A stretch of 64,000 nt of DNA from Pegoplata infirma (Eukaryota > Arthropoda > Insecta > Diptera > Anthomyiidae): assembly GCA_963921195.1 (NCBI GenBank), contig OY992537.1, positions 49,915,943 to 49,979,942 on the forward strand, given 5' to 3'. Below are positions 34,715-45,640 of this stretch, piece by piece; within the stretch, counting starts at the first letter, position 1; each line of letters begins with the position of its first letter. The notes beneath the pieces are model-generated. The model searched no databases and was not told the DNA's origin. It was given only the letters and a program-made list of their open reading frames with translations. A program made the translations under genes and the position numbers.

Positions 34715-35035
34715 TTAATTGGTATTTTTGTCATTCCTTTTGTAACTCATCGAAATATTGGTCTGGGACCCCATCAAGTATATATTTATATTATTGATCA
34801 ATGATCGATTTTAAAATATTCTAGCGGTGTCCGTCTGTCTTACTGTTAAATAGCGATCACGGCAGATATGACTAAAACTTAACATACTTACTTGTTGTCG
34901 CCCCAAGAAGTTTGGTTTTACATTTGAGCGATATCGGTTTAGCGGTTTAAAAGTTATGAACGAAAATATAAGAACATCTCGAAAATGTTGATGCATTCGA
35001 CATAACCTAAAAATATAAAATGCTTTGATTCGACT
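34715..35035 (-). repeat. Fly dispersed repeat, minus-strand copy of the end part
   Basis: GTCATTCCTTTTGTAACTCA, TCGAAATATTGGTCTGGGAC, CCCATCAAGTATATATT and GTGTCCGTCTGTC are the complements, in reverse order, of the end modules seen at 23870-23990. CGATATCGGTTTAGCGGTT and GAATGCATC-type blocks follow. Frame 34811-34996 (-) lies inside. Confidence 0.7.
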
Positions 35036-35043
35036 GCTGTTGT

Positions 35044-35321
35044 CATATCGCTAATTTACTTGTACAGTGTCTTAACTCAAAATATGTCGTTTTTGAGTAA
35101 ACAGTACAAAATTATTTATTATATCCTGCTTTATATTGTGTCAAAAATTCGGATTAATATCTTTTAAACTCACCGTTTGAGAAGAGAACACACCATTATA
35201 ACATTTTCTATGTACGGGCCTTTTGCAATGTAAAGCAAGTTTCAATAGTAAACTTTAAACAGGTTTTCTGTAAAAGCAAACATTTTGAGTTATGACACTA
35301 TACAAGTAAATGAGCGATATG
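35044..35321. mobile_element. Inverted-repeat element, about 278 bp
   Basis: CATATCGCTAATTTACTTGT, ACAGTGTCTTAACTCAAAA on the left faces TTTTGAGTTATGACACTATA, CAAGTAAATGAGCGATATG on the right, about 43 bp with few mismatches. The interior has a weaker second inverted pair. Non-coding MITE, superfamily unclear. Confidence 0.7.
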
Positions 35322-35369
35322 TGAACAGAATTGGATACCGAATGGTGTTTTAACAAGTACAAACATATT

Positions 35370-36165
35370 AAAAAAAAAACAAGTAAAAAACTTAAATTCG
35401 GCCTTGCCGAATGTAGTTTTACAATTTCTAAAAGATTATTGCAAAAACTTTATTTAAAAGGAAATTAAAAAAAAAAAAAAAATATTTCGAAAAAAAAAAT
35501 TTCCGCGAAAAAAAAATTTGGTAAAAAAAAATCCGCGATTTTTTTCTTTTTTTGTCAAAAAATATGTTCATACTTGTTTAAATACAAAAAAATTTGGTAA
35601 AAAAAAATCCGCGATTTTTTCTTTTTTTGTCAAAAAATATGTTCATACTTGTTTAAATACAAGATGGTGTTCAATTATGTTCACATAAGTCAACCAGCAG
35701 CCGAATTAAAGCATTTTGAATTTTTAGGTTATGTTGAATGTACTAAAATTTTTGAGGTGTCCTTACATTTTCGTTCATAACTTTTGAACCGCTGAACCGA
35801 TATCGCTCAAATGCAATACCAATAATATTTTGGCCGTGATCACCATTTCCACTGATAGACAGATGGACATCGCTAGAATGTCTTAAAATCGATCGGGGAT
35901 CATGAATATATATACTTTATGGGATCCCAGACCGATATACAGAGTTACAAACGGAATGACAAGCTTTAATATACCCTCTATCAGCGACGTATTCAGAGGG
36001 GGGGTCCAACAACAACAACAATTTTTTTTTTATATATATATTTAAAAACACAAATCTCACGAAAAGAACAACAAAATTTTTTTTGTTGTTGTTGTTGGGC
36101 CCTGAAAAAACAATCCTGCGTACGTGTATGCCCTCTATCACTAGAGACGAGGGTATAAAAAAATG
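35370..36165 (+). repeat. Fly dispersed repeat, copy with a 149-bp hAT-like insert
   Basis: It starts AACAAGTAAAAAACTTAAAT, TCGGCCTTGCCGAATG and ends ACTAGAGACGAGGGTATAAA. It contains a 103-bp direct duplication (AATTTGGTAAAAAAAAATCC, at about 35515 and 35588) and the GACAGATGGACATCGCTAG module. The insert 35982-36130 lies in the ACCCTCTAT module. The minus-strand frame 35917-36141 crosses the insert and is spurious. Confidence 0.75.
35982..36130. mobile_element. Miniature hAT-like element, 149 bp, 8-bp target duplication
   Basis: Ends CAGCGACGTATTCAGAGG and, from the right, CATACACGTACGCAGGATTG. The exact octamer CCCTCTAT flanks both sides (35974-35981, 36131-36138). The interior is nearly all inverted (CAACAACAACAA ... 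TTGTTGTTGTTG). The left end matches that of the larger element 37652-41553 (CAGCGACGTATCCAGG), so both were probably moved by the same transposase. Confidence 0.85.
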
Positions 36166-36541
36166 TAACCAAATTTTTTCCCCTTGCGGATTTATTTTTT
36201 AATTTTTTTTATAAAATTTTCAAATTTAAAAGATTAACAACGAAGTATGGTCATTAGGACACTCAAACAAAAATTACAGTTGACTTAACTTTTAAATACT
36301 TATTCAAAAATACTAATTTAATCTAAATTTCTTTTCATTTCAGGTATGTTGGACATTATTTATATATTTGAAAATTAAAACTTAAGATAAGTATGAATAT
36401 GATTTTAAGCCTTAACTGTCAAAAAACAGAATTTTTAAATATGTCAAAAGTTTTATAAGTACAACGGAGGTCAAATTGAGATTTTTGTTTAAATGACGGA
36501 AATTAAAAAAAAATAAACTCGGATTTGCTGAATCTTTTATA
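36166..36541. other. AT-rich stretch, end of a dispersed repeat
   Basis: No gene seen. The last part, AATAAACTCGGATTTGCTGA and ATCTTTTATACCCTACAAC, is a degraded start module of the fly dispersed repeat. The hAT-like nest beginning at 36550 landed in it. Confidence 0.45.
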
Positions 36542-36810
36542 CCCTACAACAGCGGTTACCAACCTATGGTACGCGTACCACTAGGGGGTACGCGAAACTG
36601 TCCACGGGGGTACGCAAAATTTTAGTAATTTGGACATTCGTTTTAGATTAACCTTTCAATGCTGGTTCCGCATCTGGCTTCCAAAGTATTCCATAACGTC
36701 TGGTTTTTAAAAAAGTTGAGGTCAAAGTGCACAAAAAATGTATTTTTGTGCAATTTAGGGAGCATTATTTTGCGATATTTTGAGATCTGACCACTTGTTT
36801 TCGATTAACC

Positions 36811-37150
36811 CAATGGTTCCCAACCTTTTTTACACTACGCCCCACTTTTAAGTTAATAAAATTGCCTTGTCCCCCCTACACTGAAGAAAAATTTGTTAAT
36901 TTTTCTAATTTTTGTTTCTAATGAAAAATTGCTACTGGTTTAGCAAAGTTTTTGTAAAATAAGCATTTAAACTAAGTTTTAGTAAAAATGATAAGCAATT
37001 AACAAAATTTGTATACTTAATTTTGCTAAAAAAAAATAGTTTTTGAAGTTAATTTGACTAAAAAAAAATCTTGAAAATTTGCTAGTTGCCCCCCCTGGAA
37101 CCTTCAAATTGCCTCCCAGTGGGGCGAGAATCGAAAGTTGGGAACCATTG
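36811..37150. mobile_element. hAT-like MITE, 340 bp, inside element 1
   Basis: Ends CAATGGTTCCCAACCTTTTT and AAGTTGGGAACCATTG. Flanking octamers GATTAACC and GGTTAACC match in 7 of 8 positions. Subterminal CGCCCCACTTTTAAG faces GCCTCCCAGTGGGGCG. An inner AATTTTTCTAATTTT / AAAATTTGC region (about 36885-37085) is unexplained filler. Frame 37086-37280 crosses the right edge. Confidence 0.8.
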
Positions 37151-37860
37151 GGTTAACCTTTTGATCCTAATTCCAAATATGGTTCCCAAATTTTTATATG
37201 ATGTCAGGTTTTTGAGAAAATGTATGTCAGAGTTCTCAAAAAACGTGTTTTTGGACATTTTTGAGACGGGTTGTGATTAGTGTTTGGGGTCCGGGAATTC
37301 CCGGATCGGATTTCTCGGGAATTCCCGGGAAAAGACTAACGGGAATTCCCGGGATTTTTTTTAATTTTTCCCGGGAAATCCGGGAATTTTAGTTTTATAT
37401 TTTTTTTTATATTTTAATTTTTAATATTTTTTTACATACATGTACAATTACATTTGCTATTTTTTGTAGTTTTCCTATTTGGAAGAACAGTGCAAATATA
37501 TATTCATAGGAAAACTGACCAAGTGTAAAAAGTATGACAATATCATGAAAAAACTTAAAAAGTCGAAAAATATACGTCGGTTAATGATAATTTTGCTAAG
37601 ACTGTCAAAAAAATATAAAAATTTTGAACCTAGAATTTACATTTCCAGAACCAGCGACGTATCCAGGAATTTGAAAACGGGGGGGCACAATTCCCAAAAT
37701 TTGTTTCGTCATCCACTATTTATATTTCTTTTTAACTACAACTCATACTACAAGTATGGGTTTAAACTAGAGTTTGCAAAAAATCGAGATATTTCATAAT
37801 CGCGATTACGATTAAAAAATGCAGTTAATCGCGATTATCGATTAATCGAATTTTTTAAAT

Positions 37861-39806
37861 AACTAGCTGGCCCGGTCCGCGTTGCTGGCCCAAGTATAAG
37901 ATCAGTGTTATATTTCGTCTCGCTTCAAATATATAGCCTTGCAAAAAATTTAATAATTTTCTTGGCTTAGAAAAATTTATGGGCGTGGTTTTAAAGACCC
38001 AATTAAGCAGATAATAATCTTCAAATTATATTTGAGGAACTAAAAAAAAAACATATCTTCGACTTTGCGAACTGTACAAATTTAAAGCTTCTTTAGTATC
38101 ATTACGAACTACACAAAAATAAATTACGCATATTTTCGTTTTTTTCGTGAGCTATTGTCTTGAGTTCAAACAAACCATTATAGTTTTCCCGAATTTCCCA
38201 TTTTTCCGGGACACTTCTCATTTATATTTTCTTAAAAACCTAATTAGAAATATAATTAACATAAAATAATCGGTCCGGTCATTAGTAGTCGACATATTTA
38301 GACAAAAGTAGGTGTTAAAATTTTTGTGGAAGGTAAACTTGTACATACGTTAACAATTCCAAAGGATTTAAAATCATTTGTACCAAGTTTAAGCGGAATT
38401 CGTTAAGAAATATTTTTTTAATTGATCAAATTAGAGAAAAATAAATTTAAGATATATCGATGTGCGAGGACAATTTTTCTTTCCGAACAATTATAGGGAC
38501 TATTACAAACATTTAAAACAAAAAAAAATAGCCAAATCGGAATAGGCGTTCTCAAGTGTGGAACATTTTAAGGATATCGAAAAATATTGGCTTTGAAGTG
38601 TTGGAGGACAATAATTATTTACCGGAGGACAATAAATATTAAAACCTTAGTTGTATAATCACGAACGTCAAAAAATACTACTAATAGCCGAATCGGCCCT
38701 GCCGTTCTTCTATTTTAGATATATCGAAAAAAAGTGGATGTGAAAAATTGTTATTTTCTAACCTAAGTTGGACTATGACGAACATTTAAAAAAATGTTAA
38801 GTCAGCTGTTCTCCGATTTTAGATATATCGAAAAAAGGAAGCCTAAAAGTGGGCGTGATTAATTTTTTTTTCGAAAAAACCTAAGACGAACATTTTTAAG
38901 AAAATAATACGAACATTTAAAAAATAATAATTTCGAAATCGGTCAGTTCTCAAGTGATGCGATTACCAGCGAACTACATTTGATTTTTATTTATATTTTA
39001 TTATTCTATATACAATTTTTTTATAGAGAAAATTTTATTTATATCGAAAAACTTTTCTTGCCGTAAAAACCTTATTTGAATTTAACCAACTCGGTCCATC
39101 CATTCAAAAGTGGGCGTAGAAATGGAAAATTGTTCTTTCTGATAAACCTTAGTTGGACTATGATGAACATTAAAAACAAAATAAGACAAATTGATCCAGT
39201 TCCATGATTTAAAATTTATATATCGGGAAAAGTGAGCGTAAAAGTAGGATTGGACAATTTTTCTTTCCTTAAAAATCTTTTTCGGACTATAACCAAATCG
39301 GTCTAGCCCTTATAGTTTTTTCGGTACATAGAAAAAAGTGGGCGTGGGAAATTTCACTATCCCTAAAAATCTTAGGTGAATTATGACGAACATTTTCAAC
39401 AAAAATTAGCCAAAGTGAGCGTTTCTTTTTTCGTAAAATTCAAAGTATGATGAAAATTCATTAAAAAAAATTTAGTCAAATCGATCCAGCCATTCTCAGA
39501 TTTTAGATAAATTGAAAAAGTGGGCGTAAAAGTGGGCGTGGAATATTTTTCTTTCAGTACAAACTTAAATAAGATTACTACGAACCTTTAAATAAAAAAT
39601 TACCTAAATCGGTGCAGCCGTTTTCCGATTTTAGGTAAATTGAGAAAAGTGGGCGTAAAAGTGGGCGTGGTCAATTTTTCTTTACGTAAAACCCTAAGTT
39701 GGACTATGACGAACATTTCAATAAAAAAATTGTCCAAATCGGTCCAGCCGTTCTCAACTGATGCTGTTACCAACGAACGACAATTGATTTTTATTTATAT
39801 AGATTT
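37861..39806 (+). repeat. Tandem array inside hAT-like element 4 (level 5)
   Basis: It starts ACTAGCTGGCCCGGTCCGCG, TTGCTGG and repeats AAAGTGGGCGTAAAAGTGGG, CTTAGTTGGACTATGACGAA, CATTT, CCAAATCGGTCCAGCCGTTC, TCAGATTTTAGATATATCG with spacing of roughly 120-190 bp. It ends CAATTGATTTTTATTTATAT, AGATTT. It shares the ACTAGCTG start and CGGTCCAGCCGTT-type phrase with 20657-22434. Frame 39640-39846 is a by-product. Confidence 0.8.
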
Positions 39807-39842
39807 AAGTAGCAGTTGCTTTAATATTTTTTTTTTTTTAAA

Positions 39843-40057
39843 TTAACATTTCAGAACGCACGAAAATACAAAAATAAATTCCCAGCAAAAATAAATCGAG
39901 GTTTTGGTATTCTTCAGTATCTTTATCTGTGCTACCAAAGAGTGCTCTAAACTGTGAAATTGCTCACAAAAATCACACCTGAATTCAGGTGGTTTGGATA
40001 CGTTTTTTACTCGTGATTCCTTTTCAAAAGCTGCTTCCAGTTCAGCATAAATTTGTC
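39843..40057 (-). pseudogene. Possible decayed transposase scrap with Cys/His motif
   Basis: On the minus strand an open stretch of about 70 codons contains EFRCDFCEQFHSLEHSLVAQ, a C-x2-C ... H-x3-H arrangement preceded by a charged helix-like ELEAAFEKES. It has no start codon, is preceded by a stop and ends near 39843. Its base composition is less AT-rich than the surroundings. It lies in element 4, so a remnant of a hAT-type or zinc-finger protein is plausible, but I do not recognise the family. Confidence 0.3.
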
Positions 40058-41201
40058 AAGGACTTCAGTCGGCAAACAACAATGAAGGCTTGACAAAATT
40101 TTCGATAAAATTTCAGGTCCGAATTTTTTGACCAGATTCGGCAAAAGCCTTTTAAATATATTTTAAAAGATTAACTGGGCTATTCATAATGAGTAAATTA
40201 AATCTAATGTAGGTTTATTTGACTGATATTGCATGAATATTTGTCAAATAAACCTACTTTAAGTACACTTTAAGTATTATGAATAAAGGCCTAAATATAT
40301 TTAACCAAAGATCAGAATTTTAATTTAACTTTAAACTTTTATGACTCTTACGAGAAAAAGGAAAGTAAATTGGAACAAGATAAATGAATCATGGGCCAGG
40401 CCAATCCAGCAACATTTTCCGTTCCAAATAATCGGTTTCAGAACACATCATATTATCCTGCAATCGATTCTACTTAACATTCCAGAATCAATGATTTTTG
40501 TTTGAAATTGTGCCGAAAGCAACCATTTTTAAAGCAAATAGTTTTTTCGAAAAATAATTTTACATCGAAAATATTGTAGTAATTACCGTAGAATATATTT
40601 AAGAATCTATTGCAAAAGGAATCAGTTCCAAAAAAAATTGAAACTGATTTAAATTTGTTTTAAAAACGGAGTATTTTATAGAAAATGATTAATGGTAATC
40701 GCATGATTTTTTTGTCGATTACGATTACGATTAATTGGTGCGATTAATCGCGATTACGATTTTAATCGTTTTGCAAACTCTAATTTAAACATTGTTTAAT
40801 AATTTTAGTTTTGAATGCCGAGTGGCGGTTTTGAATTTCAATATTGCGGATCCAATAATATTTTTTTAAAAATATTACAGATTTACTTAAAATTCTTCAT
40901 GCACGGGTTCTTGGATTTATTTTCTAAAAATATTTGTCGCCATGTTGGATCCGCCATTTTGAATTTTAAAATTCCAACTTCAGATGCTTCTTAAACGACC
41001 ACAAAAACCTGTGTTTAAAGAGCTTACGAAGAAACCCTCATTTTAAAGAAACAATTGTAAGGTTGAGGTGTCTAAAAAATGGTGAATTTTTTTGATTTTT
41101 CAGACATTTCTTTCTGAGAAACTATAACTATATTATGAGTTTTTTTATCATACTTTACTGATTTTTCGGTATAAATTACTTTTTAGAAACGAAATTATTT
41201 C

Positions 41202-41394
41202 AAACTCTACACACAAAAAAAAAATATTAAAATTGTGTACGTTTTGGGGATAATACAACCTATAAAGTGGTTTTGGATAATTTTCCTAAGTTTTTTAGAG
41301 CAAAAACTTTGGTAAGTTATCCAAAAACACTTTATAGGTTGTAATTAAACCGAAAACTGACACAATTTTTTTAATTTTTTTGTGTGTAGAGTTT
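41202..41394. mobile_element. Short MITE, 193 bp
   Basis: AAACTCTACACACAAAAAAA faces TTTTTTTGTGTGTAGAGTTT. Inside, ACAACCTATAAAGTGGTTTT and AGTTATCCAAAAACACTTTA, TAGGTTGTA pair as a second inverted repeat. Non-coding. Confidence 0.75.
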
Positions 41395-42884
41395 TTATAA
41401 AAAAAAATAAAATCTTTTCTTTTAAAATCAAAATATTTAGAAACTTGTGAATTTTTTTTGTATAATGCTTATTTGTGTATAAAATTTTCAAAATTTTCAA
41501 ATCGAAAAGGGGGGGCACGTGCCCCCTGTGCCCACCCCCTGTATACGTCCATGTCCAGAACAAATATTAAAAGTGCTGCCAACTATATTAGTTTTTGCTC
41601 GAATAACGCAGTTTTAAAGTTTTTTGCGATTTTTAGCTATTTTTTGTGATTTTTTGTGGGGGAAAATGTTGCAATATTTTTTATGTTTTGTTTTATTGTA
41701 TTTCAGGATTTTCAACTTTTATTTTTTTATGTTTTAATTACTTGTTTATTTGTAATAAAACTGTTTTTAATAAAAAGTTGGTAAAATTTTAATGTTTTTT
41801 ATGATTTATATTAATAATGAAAATTTCCCGGGATTCCCGGGAAATAAATTGTTTTTTTCCCGTTTCCCGGGAAATTGAAAAGTCCGGGAATTCCCAAACA
41901 CTAGTTGTGATAGAGTGGAAATTTTGGTACCATTTTGTTAAGCTTAAAATGCCCTTTCATTGTATATAAGAGGGTTTTTCATTCGAAAAGTCACGGAATT
42001 GTTGATCTGCCCTTGTATTAAAAAAAAAACATTTAAACAAATTAAAAAAAACATTATATTTCCGCCCTCTGTGATGTGTTTTTGAAACTTTTTTAATGAG
42101 TTCAAAAATCGTCTGTTTTTTAAAATTTTGGTGTATAAACGACTGGTGAAATCAGATTTGAAATATTTTCAGCTGTTTTTGCTCTGCAGAAAAATCAGCT
42201 CAAAATGCGCGTTTTCAGATGCATTGAGCCATCAATTTTTCCAAAACACCACCATTGTTTTGATCTCCCCTAAATCCGCCAAAAAATTATAATACCCGCA
42301 GATCAAAAATTTCAAATGTTTTTTCTAACGAAAACAAAAAAATTGTTAGGGGGTACGCGGCAGACAAAATTTAAAATTAGGGGTACGCGAGTCAAAAAGG
42401 TTGGTAACCGCTGCCCTACAACATGTTAAAAACAAAACAAAATTTACAGGGTTTTTTTTTGGGTGGGGGTGTGGGGTCATCTTCGGCAGTGGCTGTTGGG
42501 GACACCAGCCTGCTCGCGAAATATGTTTAATAATTTATTTATTTAGCTTTTTGCACGAAAGTTATACAATTTTATCATTGTTTAAACTTGTTTTATATCC
42601 ACGCCTTCAAAAGGGGCGGACCGAAAAAACGACATTTTCTAATCCCCCATACTGTAGGACGTAGAGATGTGCGCGTTAAGGCTTTTGGCTTACGCTCTCG
42701 ACATGAACCTTCCAATCACACACACTCACTTACGAGCCTTTTTTTTAATCACACTAACTCACAATCTCGTGAATAAATTGAAGACAACTCACGTCTACTC
42801 ACACAAATTTTACGTACACTCACGTTGACTCTCAAAACTTTTTATTTATAAAAAAATTAAATTTTTGAAAATTCTATTCGGATA

Positions 42885-43708
42885 TAGGGTTGCCAGACGT
42901 CCCGCATTTGGCGGGATTGTCCCGCTTTGTGTCGACGTTTCCCGCGTCCCGCGCGGGATTCCAAATTCCCGCTTTTTTTAGCGTCTGAAATTTATTTGTC
43001 AAATAGACCATAGAAACTGCCATTGCAATAAAGATTTGTTGAAGCCAGTTGTGCTTTTTATGGACAGGTTTGTGCTGCTTTTGCAAAAAAAAACCTATTT
43101 GAGAAAAAATAAGAATGAATTGGGTTTTTACGCAATGGTTTAGATTTTGGGCAATCCGTATAGTGTTTGCTGAATTTAACTCAGTTCCGATGAAGTTTTT
43201 GTAAAGTAAAAGCCATAATTAATCAAATTTTTCGACATTCACAAATATTTTTTAAACTAAACAACAATAATATGAAAGCATTGGAATACTTATCCATGGC
43301 ATGTCTATTATTGCGTCCCGAATTCGGTTTTTTGAGAATTTTAAAAAGTGCTTGTTTCCAAAACGATGCGCAATTGGAAACCCTTTATGGAAAAAATAAC
43401 CAAACATTTTTTGACTAAAGCCCAGTTATCAACCAACTTCCAAAGAAATCTTAGAGCATTTCGATACAAAAAAAAAATTCGATAAAAAAAAAAACTGATG
43501 CCAAAAGTTGAGCAATAAAGAGTAAATTCCGGAAAAAAATATTACCAACACTTCCATTGGTCCAGCAATGCGTCTTAAAAATTGTGTTTTTTTAGGTAAA
43601 GGGTTTTGAATATAGGCCCTCGATAAAAATCTATCTTTTTTGTCCCGCCATTTTATCAATTTTTTTGCGTTTGTCCCGCTTTTTGGAAATAAATTTCTGG
43701 CAACCCTA
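42885..43708. mobile_element. hAT-like element, 824 bp, 8-bp target duplication
   Basis: Ends TAGGGTTGCCAGA and TCTGGCAACCCTA, exact octamer TTCGGATA on both sides (42877-42884, 43709-43716). Subterminal TCCCGC / GCGGGA repeats (42900-42975, 43643-43682). Interior (43000-43640) has no intact frame; minus-strand frames 42874-43086 and 43429-43659 are short and the first crosses the left edge. Confidence 0.9.
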
Positions 43709-43914
43709 TTCGGATAACATTAGCCCGTGCCGCACGGCGATCAATGTTTTTAATTTTTTAAAATTAAAAAAAAAAAAATTTAAAAAAATAAGTCATGCGA
43801 TATACATCATATAATCTTTATACGCTGCAGACGAATATCAAAAAATATTACTTTTTTTGGATGGTGAATACGAATATTTTTGAAATCAGTCAAACGGTTT
43901 TTATCACACAGAAA

Positions 43915-44517
43915 AAAATATGGAGGAAACAAATTTGAGTAATCACTTGTTTAATTTTTTAAAAAAAATTTGAGTAATTTTTTAATTGACGCAATTAAAA
44001 ATTTACTCAAAAATTTAAAATAAAATTTGAGTAAATAATTTAATACAAATTTAATATTTTTTTTTATTTATTTTTTTTTCTCTTGGTGTTTTGAATTCTC
44101 ATTTAGTTTATTGATTTTTGTATATGTATATGAAAGTTTGAAATCATCTTTATAAAATTTTACTTTGTCTTGAAGACATAAGTATATTTGGTAAAGTTTG
44201 TAAAAGCAATTTTTTTGAAAAAAAAATTAGAAACTTTTTAAACTTTTTAAAAAAATAATTTGATACATTTTGAGTAAATTTTTACTTGACACAATTAAAA
44301 AGTTACTTAAAAATATTAAAAAAATTTAAGTAAAGATTTAATTGTGTGAATTAATAATTTACTCAAATTTTTTATTAAGCATTTAATAATTTTTTATTAA
44401 AAGTTTACTCAATACTATTAAATCGTTTACTGGTGGAAAATTGAGTAATTTTTTACTCAATAGTATTAAAAATTTACTCAAATTTTTTTTTTATTTTTTT
44501 CTGTGCAGAGACCATAT
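43915..44517. mobile_element. MITE with CACACAGAAAAAAA ends, about 600 bp
   Basis: CACACAGAAAAAAATA faces TATTTTTTTCTGTGCA. The interior repeats GAGTAATTTTTTA and TAAAAATTTACTCAAA in both orientations. The ends are of the type seen at 27313-27559 and 6503-6730, so a common transposase may move all of them. Non-coding. Confidence 0.7.
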
Positions 44518-44569
44518 GATAAAAATCAAAAAATAAAAGTTATTACAGATTTTAGCACGGAACATCTCT

Positions 44570-45640
44570 AGAAATCCTTTCATATATAAAATACTTAGTT
44601 TGGACAACATTCGTTTAATGATTTTTTTAAAACAAAAAGACACATATAACTGTTATATTTGGTCTCTGGTTTTTATATATTTGAAATTTGTAAGCATGTA
44701 CGGTTTTTTCGCCCTTCGATCAAAGTGTTGGTTATTAAGAAACTTTTACCAAAAAGTCTTAATTTTGATCGAAGACCCCCATAAGTTAAAATGGTCTGAT
44801 TAGGCTCAAATTAAGTTTTAAGGGAATTTTGTATCAGTATCTATGAAACTGTCAATGAAAAAAAATTGAGAATTTAGGAAAACCCGCCATTTGTGGACGT
44901 TTTTCTTTTACAATTTTCAAATGGCGATATCTCGAAAACCTCTCTACCGATATCAGAGGTTTTTGTGGAAATTTCATAAAAATCTAAAACTTTGATCGCA
45001 TGGCGCCACGGGATTGGGCTCAAAATAAGTTGAAGAAAAATTATCTCAAGCCATGTGAAAGAGTCAAGGGAAAGAAAGTTTGAGTTCTTTTTCAGTATCT
45101 ATGAAATTGTCAATGAAAAAAAATTTAGAATTTAGGAAAACCCGCCATTTGTGGACGTTTTTCTTTTACAATTTTCAAATGGCGATATCTCGAAAACCTC
45201 TCTACCGATATCAGAGATTTTTGTGGAAATTTCATAAAAATCTAAAACTTTGATCGCATGGCGCCACGGGATTGGGCTCAAAATAAGTTGAAGAAAAATC
45301 TCAAGCCATGTGAAAGAGTCAAGGGAAAGAAAGTTTGAGTTCTTTTTAAAAAAAAGTTCTTGAACGTAGAAAAAAACCGTATTTTTTTAAATTTTCGATA
45401 TCTTAAAACACATTATTCGTGTTCAGCGCATCAAAATTAATAAATATAATGCATCTTTAGAGATATATATTTTTTTTATTTTTATTTTTTTAATTTTCAA
45501 AAATCAAATCTTTGATTGGCGGACGCAAGGATTAATTTAATCCGATTTGCCTTAAATTTGTTCCACAAAAGTTTTAGGCATAGTAAAATAAAAATTTTAC
45601 CGAACATTTAAATTCGGAAGAAAAACTTTTTTGTCTTGTA
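44570..45640. repeat. Composite dispersed repeat with a 258-bp tandem duplication
   Basis: Two nearly identical units (44834-45091 and 45092-45345, period 258 bp) carry ATCTATGAAACTGTCAATG, GGAAAACCCGCCATTTGTGG, GGCGATATCTCGAAAACCTC and TTTGATCGCATGGCGCCACG. High identity implies a recent local duplication. Flanking parts match 26517-27260 and 12770-12900. The following 45500-45640 matches 13205-13350 and 28790-28930. Frame 44600-44803 lies in repeat. Confidence 0.75.

Larger units (their letters stand above)
37768..40792. mobile_element. hAT-like element 4 (level 4 of nest), 3 kb
   Basis: Ends TAGAGTTTGCAAAA and TTTTGCAAACTCTA, flanked by GTTTAAAC (37760-37767) and ATTTAAAC (40793-40800), 7 of 8 matching. 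Subterminal AATCGCGATTA palindromes are repeated at both ends (37795-37850, 40690-40765). It contains the tandem array 37861-39806. The part 39807-40690 may hold a decayed transposase on the minus strand. Confidence 0.85.
37652..41553. mobile_element. hAT-like element 3 (level 3 of nest), 8-bp duplication
   Basis: Ends CAGCGACGTATCCAGG and, from the right, CATGGACGTATACAGGGGG; exact octamer TCCAGAAC on both sides (37644-37651, 41554-41561). G/C-run subterminals GGGGGGGCAC occur at both ends (37680, 41511). It shares its terminus with 35982-36130. It contains element 4 and an inverted-repeat MITE at 41202-41394. Remaining sequence (40801-41200, with GGATCCGCCATTTTG blocks) has no clear frame. 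Frames 41345-41563 and 41458-41649 overlap the right edge. Confidence 0.9.
37278..41903. mobile_element. hAT-like element 2 (level 2 of nest), 8-bp duplication
   Basis: Ends TAGTGTTTGGGG and CCCAAACACTA, with exact octamer GTTGTGAT on both sides (37270-37277, 41904-41911). Subterminal GGGAATTCCCGG palindromes are repeated at both ends (37295-37395, 41825-41895). The open frame 37479-37799 crosses the boundary of the next insertion at 37652 and so is not a gene, though its first part (37479-37640) may be a scrap of a transposase. Confidence 0.9.
36550..42413. mobile_element. hAT-like element 1, outermost of a nest, 8-bp duplication
   Basis: Ends CAGCGGTTACCAACCT and AGGTTGGTAACCGCTG, with the exact octamer CCCTACAA on both sides (36542-36549, 42414-42421). 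Subterminal GGGGGTACGCG motifs occur at both ends (36585-36620, 42350-42390). CAG-GGTT-CCAACCT is a typical hAT terminus. Its own sequence is only about 0.9 kb (36550-37277 and 41904-42413, less element 2). The rest is inserted elements. No transposase. Confidence 0.9.
42662..44571. mobile_element. Possible hAT-like element with TAGAGATGT ends
   Basis: Left TAGAGATGTGCGCG and, from the right, TAGAGATGTTCCGTGC are similar. However, the flanking octamers (GTAGGACG and GAAATCCT) do not match, so edges are uncertain. The left half holds CACTCAC / ACTCACA repeats (42720-42835). Two further elements sit inside. Frames at 42401-42664 and 42588-42776 cross repeat borders. Confidence 0.4.

Noticed and set aside
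42662..44571. Firm hAT call for the TAGAGATGT-ended segment
   Set aside because: The flanking octamers differ, so I keep it only as a low-confidence element.
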